Assembly (NCBI GenBank): GCA_963971305.1
Contig: OZ020304.1
Location: 78,554,355 to 78,618,354, forward strand
Direction: 5' to 3'
Length of the DNA stretch: 64,000 nucleotides
From: Arcuatula senhousia
Lineage: Eukaryota; Mollusca; Bivalvia; Mytilida; Mytilidae
The translations under genes and the position numbers were made by a program. Of the stretch, positions 59,925 through 64,000 are shown one piece after another. The notes beneath the pieces were generated by a model that had not been told where the DNA came from, searched no databases, and saw nothing but the letters and a program-made list of their open reading frames with translations. The number at the start of each line of letters is the position of its first letter. The first letter of the stretch is position 1.

Positions 59925-60225
59925 TCAGATGTTGGTTTGTGATAGGGTTTTGTTTTGCCTCCTTTTACCGGATTTGACGCACTGATTGACGGTTGGCAGC
60001 GCGACGGATATGCTATAGCGAACTGCTTGCTCTTCCGGAGCACCTGAGTTTACTCTCGTTACGATTTGAGTTTGCGTAATTGATTGCAATTCAGTTGTTT
60101 TTGTATTTCTGCGTTTTATGTTGTCTCTTTTTGGTCTTGTACTCGTTGATGTTTACTGGTTTTGTCTCTGCCCTTTCGGCAGTTGACATTCGGATTCCCC
60201 ATTGGTACATCTGCTTCTCTCTGAT
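59925..60225 (-). mobile_element. RT tail plus short dispersed repeat
   Basis: Plus-strand text GATGTTGGTTTGTGATAGGG, then CGGATTTGACGCACTG, GGCAGCGCGACGGATATGC, and CATTGGTACATCTGCTTCTC. It is the complement of the dispersed repeat, preceded by the RT tail segment. Confidence 0.7.
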
Positions 60226-60429
60226 TAGAAAAAAAAAACTTTGAATAAGAAATAGTTATACACAGATATTGAAGATAGCAACGGTCTTTAGAGTTACAGC
60301 AGCATTAAAATCAAATTAATGGGAAGGCCGATAACAAAGTGCCGAAAGAGACACATGGTGAACAGCTAGCTACATGTATATATCTTTCTTTGTATAGAAT
60401 TTTGTGTATCTTAGATATCTGATACATAA

Positions 60430-60690
60430 AGGTGATAACAAAATTACCGAACTTTGAGAATCAATCTCAGATGTCCATAAGACAAGTCAAAACAAGGAAG
60501 ACATACCGGAAAAATTGAAGATCGCAATGGTCCTGACTTGGTACAGGTATTTCAAAAGAAATGGTGTGTTAAATCAGGTTTTAAGGCGCACTAAACCCCC
60601 CCCTTCCATTGCGATCTTTGGGTCCGGCAGTTACACAAAACACAACATGTTTGTGAAGACATATTAGGGATGCTAAGGTGATCATCTCAG
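60430..60690. repeat. Dispersed repeat of about 260 bp, copy 2
   Basis: Matches 57010-57275 in GATCGCAATGGTCCTGACTT, CCATTGCGATCTTTGG and AAGGTGATCATCTCAGT, in the same orientation. Confidence 0.7.
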
Positions 60691-60916
60691 TTAATTATTC
60701 TTTGTGAGTTTTTGTAGATTTAGAGAAGACGTGTATGGCTCTTCATATTTGTAAAATGGTGAAGTCTGACAGAGAGTATATAAGTAGAACTGTTGGAGGG
60801 AAAGACGAGAATTCTTGAAAATACAGAAAAAATAATAAAAGTTGGTAAGTACCTTTTTTTCAAATATAAAGCTTGCTAAATACCAATAAAAGTATTGTAT
60901 TGTTTTAAATTTAGTT

Positions 60917-60937
60917 GTCAGGCGTAGCAAAATTTAT
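60917..60937 (+). ncRNA. 3' fragment of a hammerhead element
   Basis: GTCAGGCGTAGCAAAATTTA corresponds to the cleavage triplet and the 3' stem I arm. Nothing of the core is present. Confidence 0.5.
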
Positions 60938-60995
60938 ATAACGGCCTTAGACTTTGTTCTAATTTTCATTTGTTACTAAAAAGACGAATCCATTT

Positions 60996-62207
60996 TTAGC
61001 TCACCTGGCTAAAGGCCATGTGAGCTTATGCCATCACTATGCGTCCGTCGTCGTCCGTCGTCGACCGTCGTCTGTCGTTCGTCGTCCGTAAACAATTTCA
61101 AAAATCTTCTCCTCTGAAACCACTAAACCAATTTTACTGAAATTTTGCAGGAATGGTATATGACATGTTGGCAACAAACGATCCTCATTTTAAAATGATT
61201 CGATAAAAAACATGGCTGCTGTTACTAAAAATAGAACATAGGGTAAAACCACTTAAAATGGCTTATAACTCAGCAACCATAACAGATAGAAAAAAATCTG
61301 AAGGATCTTAGGCTCTTTAGAATCAAAAGCTCTACAAAAGTCTCCATTAGGTCGAAGTTGTCAGAGGAAGTCTTATAGGGGTTATGGCCCTTTAAAGGTC
61401 AAAAATAGCGTTTTTTCATGTTTTTGCCCTATAGAATGAAAACTATTGCAGAAAAGCTGTTGCTTGCTTAAATGTTCAGCTCATTTAGCTCTACAAAAGT
61501 CTCCATAGGGTCGAAGTTGTCAGATGACCCTTTATAGGGGTTACAGCCCCTTATAGGCGAAAAATAGTGTTTTTGGCGTATAGAATGAAAACTATTGCAG
61601 ATAGAGAAATGCTGTTGCTTGCATAAATGTTCAGCTCATTTACCTCTACAAAAGTCTTCATAGGGTTAAAGTTGTCAGATGACCCCTTGTAGGGGTTACA
61701 GCCCCTTAAAGGCGAAAAATAGTGTTTTTGGCCTATAAAATGAAAACTATTGCAGATAGAGTAAAGCTGTTGCCTGCTTAAATGTTCAGCTCATTTAGCT
61801 CTACAAAAGTCTCCATAGAGTCAAAGTTGTCAGATGACCCCTTATAGGGGTTACAGCCCCTTAAAGGCGAAAAATAGTGTTTATTGGCCTATAAAATGAA
61901 AACTATTGCAGATAGAGAAAAGCTGTTGCCTGCTTAAATGTTCAGCTCATTTAGCTCTTCAAAAGTCTCCGTAGGGTCGAAGTTGTCAGATGACCCCTTA
62001 TAGGGATTACAGCCCCTAAAAAACATGTTTTCAAAGTGTTCAGACGGCCCTTTAAATCACATTTTGCACGTTTTTGGCCTACAGCATGAAATTGCTGAAA
62101 GAGAAAAGCTGTTGCTTGCTTAAATGTTCAGCTCATTTAGCTCTACAAAATATAGGGTTGACATCAAGACCAGGTGAGCGATTTAGGCTCCTGGGAGCCT
62201 CTTGTTT
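60996..62207 (+). mobile_element. Tandem-core hairpin element, family 2, copy B
   Basis: Opposite orientation to 8267-9708. The hairpin end (TTAGCTCACCTGG ... CATGTGAGCT) is followed by a CGTCGTC-rich tract at 61041-61090. About five tandem units follow (GTTGTCAGATGACCCCTTAT, GAAAACTATTGCAGATAGAG, AAATGTTCAGCTCATTTAGC). It ends AGGCTCCTGGGAGCCTCTTG. In this copy the hairpin is imperfect. Confidence 0.78.
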
Positions 62208-62261
62208 AATTTCCATTGGTTTATGAAGGTTGTGTCACGTACTTACTCCTTATCTTTTAAC

Positions 62262-63700
62262 TATCTATTTTATATCTAAAAATGGGTCGTTTAACAGATA
62301 GTATAAGGGCCACAGATCTAAAATCGAATCCCACCGAATGGAAGCCCATGCTGTTTCTGCATACCAAATATCAAGAGACTGTGATAAGTAGTTGCTGAGG
62401 AAACTGTTACGAAAACTTTCTATTATTGAACATTAATGTAAAAAATTAACTAAGTTGGTAATAAGGAAGCAGGTGAGCGATAGACCTGAAATCAAATCCC
62501 ACGTTATGGGAACCCATGCTGATGCTGCATACCAAATATCAAGAGGCTGTGATCAGAAAACAGAAAGTAGGTGAGCGATAGACCTGAAATCAAATCCCAC
62601 GTTATGGAAGCCCATGCTGATGCTGCATACCAAATATCAAGAGGCTGTGATCAGTAGTTGCTGAGGAAACTGTTACGAAAACTTTCTATTATTGAACATT
62701 AATGTAAAAAATTAACTAAGTTGGTAATTAGGAAGCAGGTGAGCGATAGACCTGAAATCAAATCCCACGTTATGGAAGCCCATGCTGATGCTGCATACCA
62801 AATATCAAGAGGCTGTGATCAGTAGTTGCTGAGGAAACTGTTACGAAAACTTTCTATTATTGAACATTAATGTAAAAAATTAACTAAGTTGGTAATAAGG
62901 AAGCAGGTGAGCGATAGACCTGAAATCAAATCCCACGTTATGGGAACCCATGCTGATGCTGCATACCAAATATCAAGAGGCTGTGATCAGAAAACAGAAA
63001 GTAGGTGAGCGATAGACCTGAAATCAAATCCCACGTTATGGAAGCCCATGCTGATGCTGCATACCAAATATCAAGAGGCTGTGATCAGTAGTTGCTGAGG
63101 AAACTGTTACGAAAACTTTCTATTATTGAACATTAATGTAAAAAATTAACTAAGTTGGTAATTAGGAAGCAGGTGAGCGATAGACCTGAAATCAAATCCC
63201 ACGTTATGGAAGCCCATGCTGATGCTGCATACCAAATATCAAGAGGCTGTGATCAGTAGTTGCTGAGGAAACTGTTACGAAAACTTTCTATTATTGAACA
63301 TTACTGTAAAAAATTAACTAAGTTGGTAATTAGGAAGCAGGTGAGCGATAGACCTGAAATCAAATCCCATGTTATGGGAGTCCATGCTGATGCTGCATAC
63401 CAAATATAAAGAGACTGTGATTAGTTGTTGCTGAGAAAATTGTTACGAAAAATTTCTATTATTGAATATTAATGTCAAAAATTAACTAAGTCGGTAAACA
63501 GGAAGTAGTTGAGTGATAGACCTGAAATCAAATCCCACGTTATGGGAGCCCATGCTGATGCTGCATACCAAATATCAAGAGGCTGTGATCAGTAGTTGCT
63601 GAGAAATCTGTTACGAAAGTATTTTCCCCACCCGCACGCCGCCAGCCCGCCCGATATTCACTATTTTATAACCCGGATTTTCACTAGTGAAATCTGGCCA
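62262..63700 (+). mobile_element. Tandem-core hairpin element, family 3
   Basis: The core of 96- and 169-bp units has landmarks GTGAGCGATAGACCTGAAAT, CCCATGCTGATGCTGCATA and TCTATTATTGAACATTAATG. A GC-rich tract (CCGCACGCCGCCAGCCCGCC, about 63630-63650) and a terminal hairpin at 63673-63697 (CCGGATTT-TCACTAGTGA-AATCTGG) follow. The 5' end is unclear and may adjoin family 2 copy B near 62210. Within the core a 434-bp block is duplicated almost perfectly. Confidence 0.7.
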
Positions 63701-64000
63701 AAAATGAAACTTGATCATTTCAATAACAAGTTCTAAGGACTGAAAAAGAAACACAAATTGGAAAAAAAACACCATATTTTGTTTAATCCCAAAAGTACAT
63801 CAATGAATAAAGCACAAAGGTCAACTGAGGGCAAAAACAGAAATATTGAGTAAAATATAATTATTTCTTAATCAACAATCTTAAATGTAAGAGTTGTATA
63901 ACAGAGAATGACACCGTTCTACCCGATCAAATAACAGAATCATATTTCCATGAAAGGTCAATAAATAATTGAATAAATTCATTTTAATGCTTGTTTTCTT
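63701..64000. other. No recognisable feature
   Basis: AT-rich sequence to the window edge. Confidence 0.4.

Overview
This window is animal nuclear DNA: AT-rich, split genes with GT-AG introns, and very dense transposon debris. The repeat vocabulary (tandem-core elements ending in hairpins, hammerhead-ribozyme retroelement fragments, tRNA-type SINEs, Jockey-superfamily LINEs) points to a bivalve mollusc, most likely a mussel of the Mytilus type. The species call is inference from remembered repeat families.

Three host genes can be supported. (1) An F-box/WD40 protein on the minus strand. Eight exons between 4854 and 789 join with consistent phases: the F-box is in exon 1 and five WD repeats run to exon 8, probably continuing past the left edge. 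(2) A PLAT-domain protein related to LOXHD1 on the minus strand, 30013 to 17130. Its twelve coding exons have matching phases and sum to 2163 nt (720 residues), with a small Cys/His motif, three PLAT domains and a charged insertion of about 135 residues inside the third. (3) An intronless Tctex1-domain (dynein light chain type) gene on the plus strand, 49688-50329.

Most of the rest is mobile DNA. From 6.5 to 15 kb: a long-TIR transposon with a 9-bp target duplication, a tandem-core hairpin element, and a 36-bp minisatellite of about 5 kb that has itself been invaded at least four times. From 22.8 to 26 kb, inside a PLAT intron: a decayed LINE whose ORF is split by a second tandem-core hairpin element. 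From 30.6 to 34.4 kb: a LINE with an uninterrupted PHD-endonuclease-RT frame, head-to-head with the PLAT gene. From 37.5 to 43.6 kb: a nest of inverted-repeat transposons holding a truncated LINE, a SINE and a degenerate hammerhead. From 52 to 60.7 kb: broken copies of one RT family, a short repeat related to its tail, and hammerhead fragments. From 61 to 63.7 kb: two more tandem-core hairpin elements back to back.

Two patterns stand out. Four sequence-unrelated families share one design (tandem core of about 150-180 bp, GC-rich trinucleotide tract, terminal hairpin), which resembles non-autonomous Helentron/HINE elements. And three exon-intron junctions in two unrelated genes have been locally tandem-duplicated, leaving decoy splice sites. 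No rRNA gene, intact tRNA gene or CRISPR array was seen.
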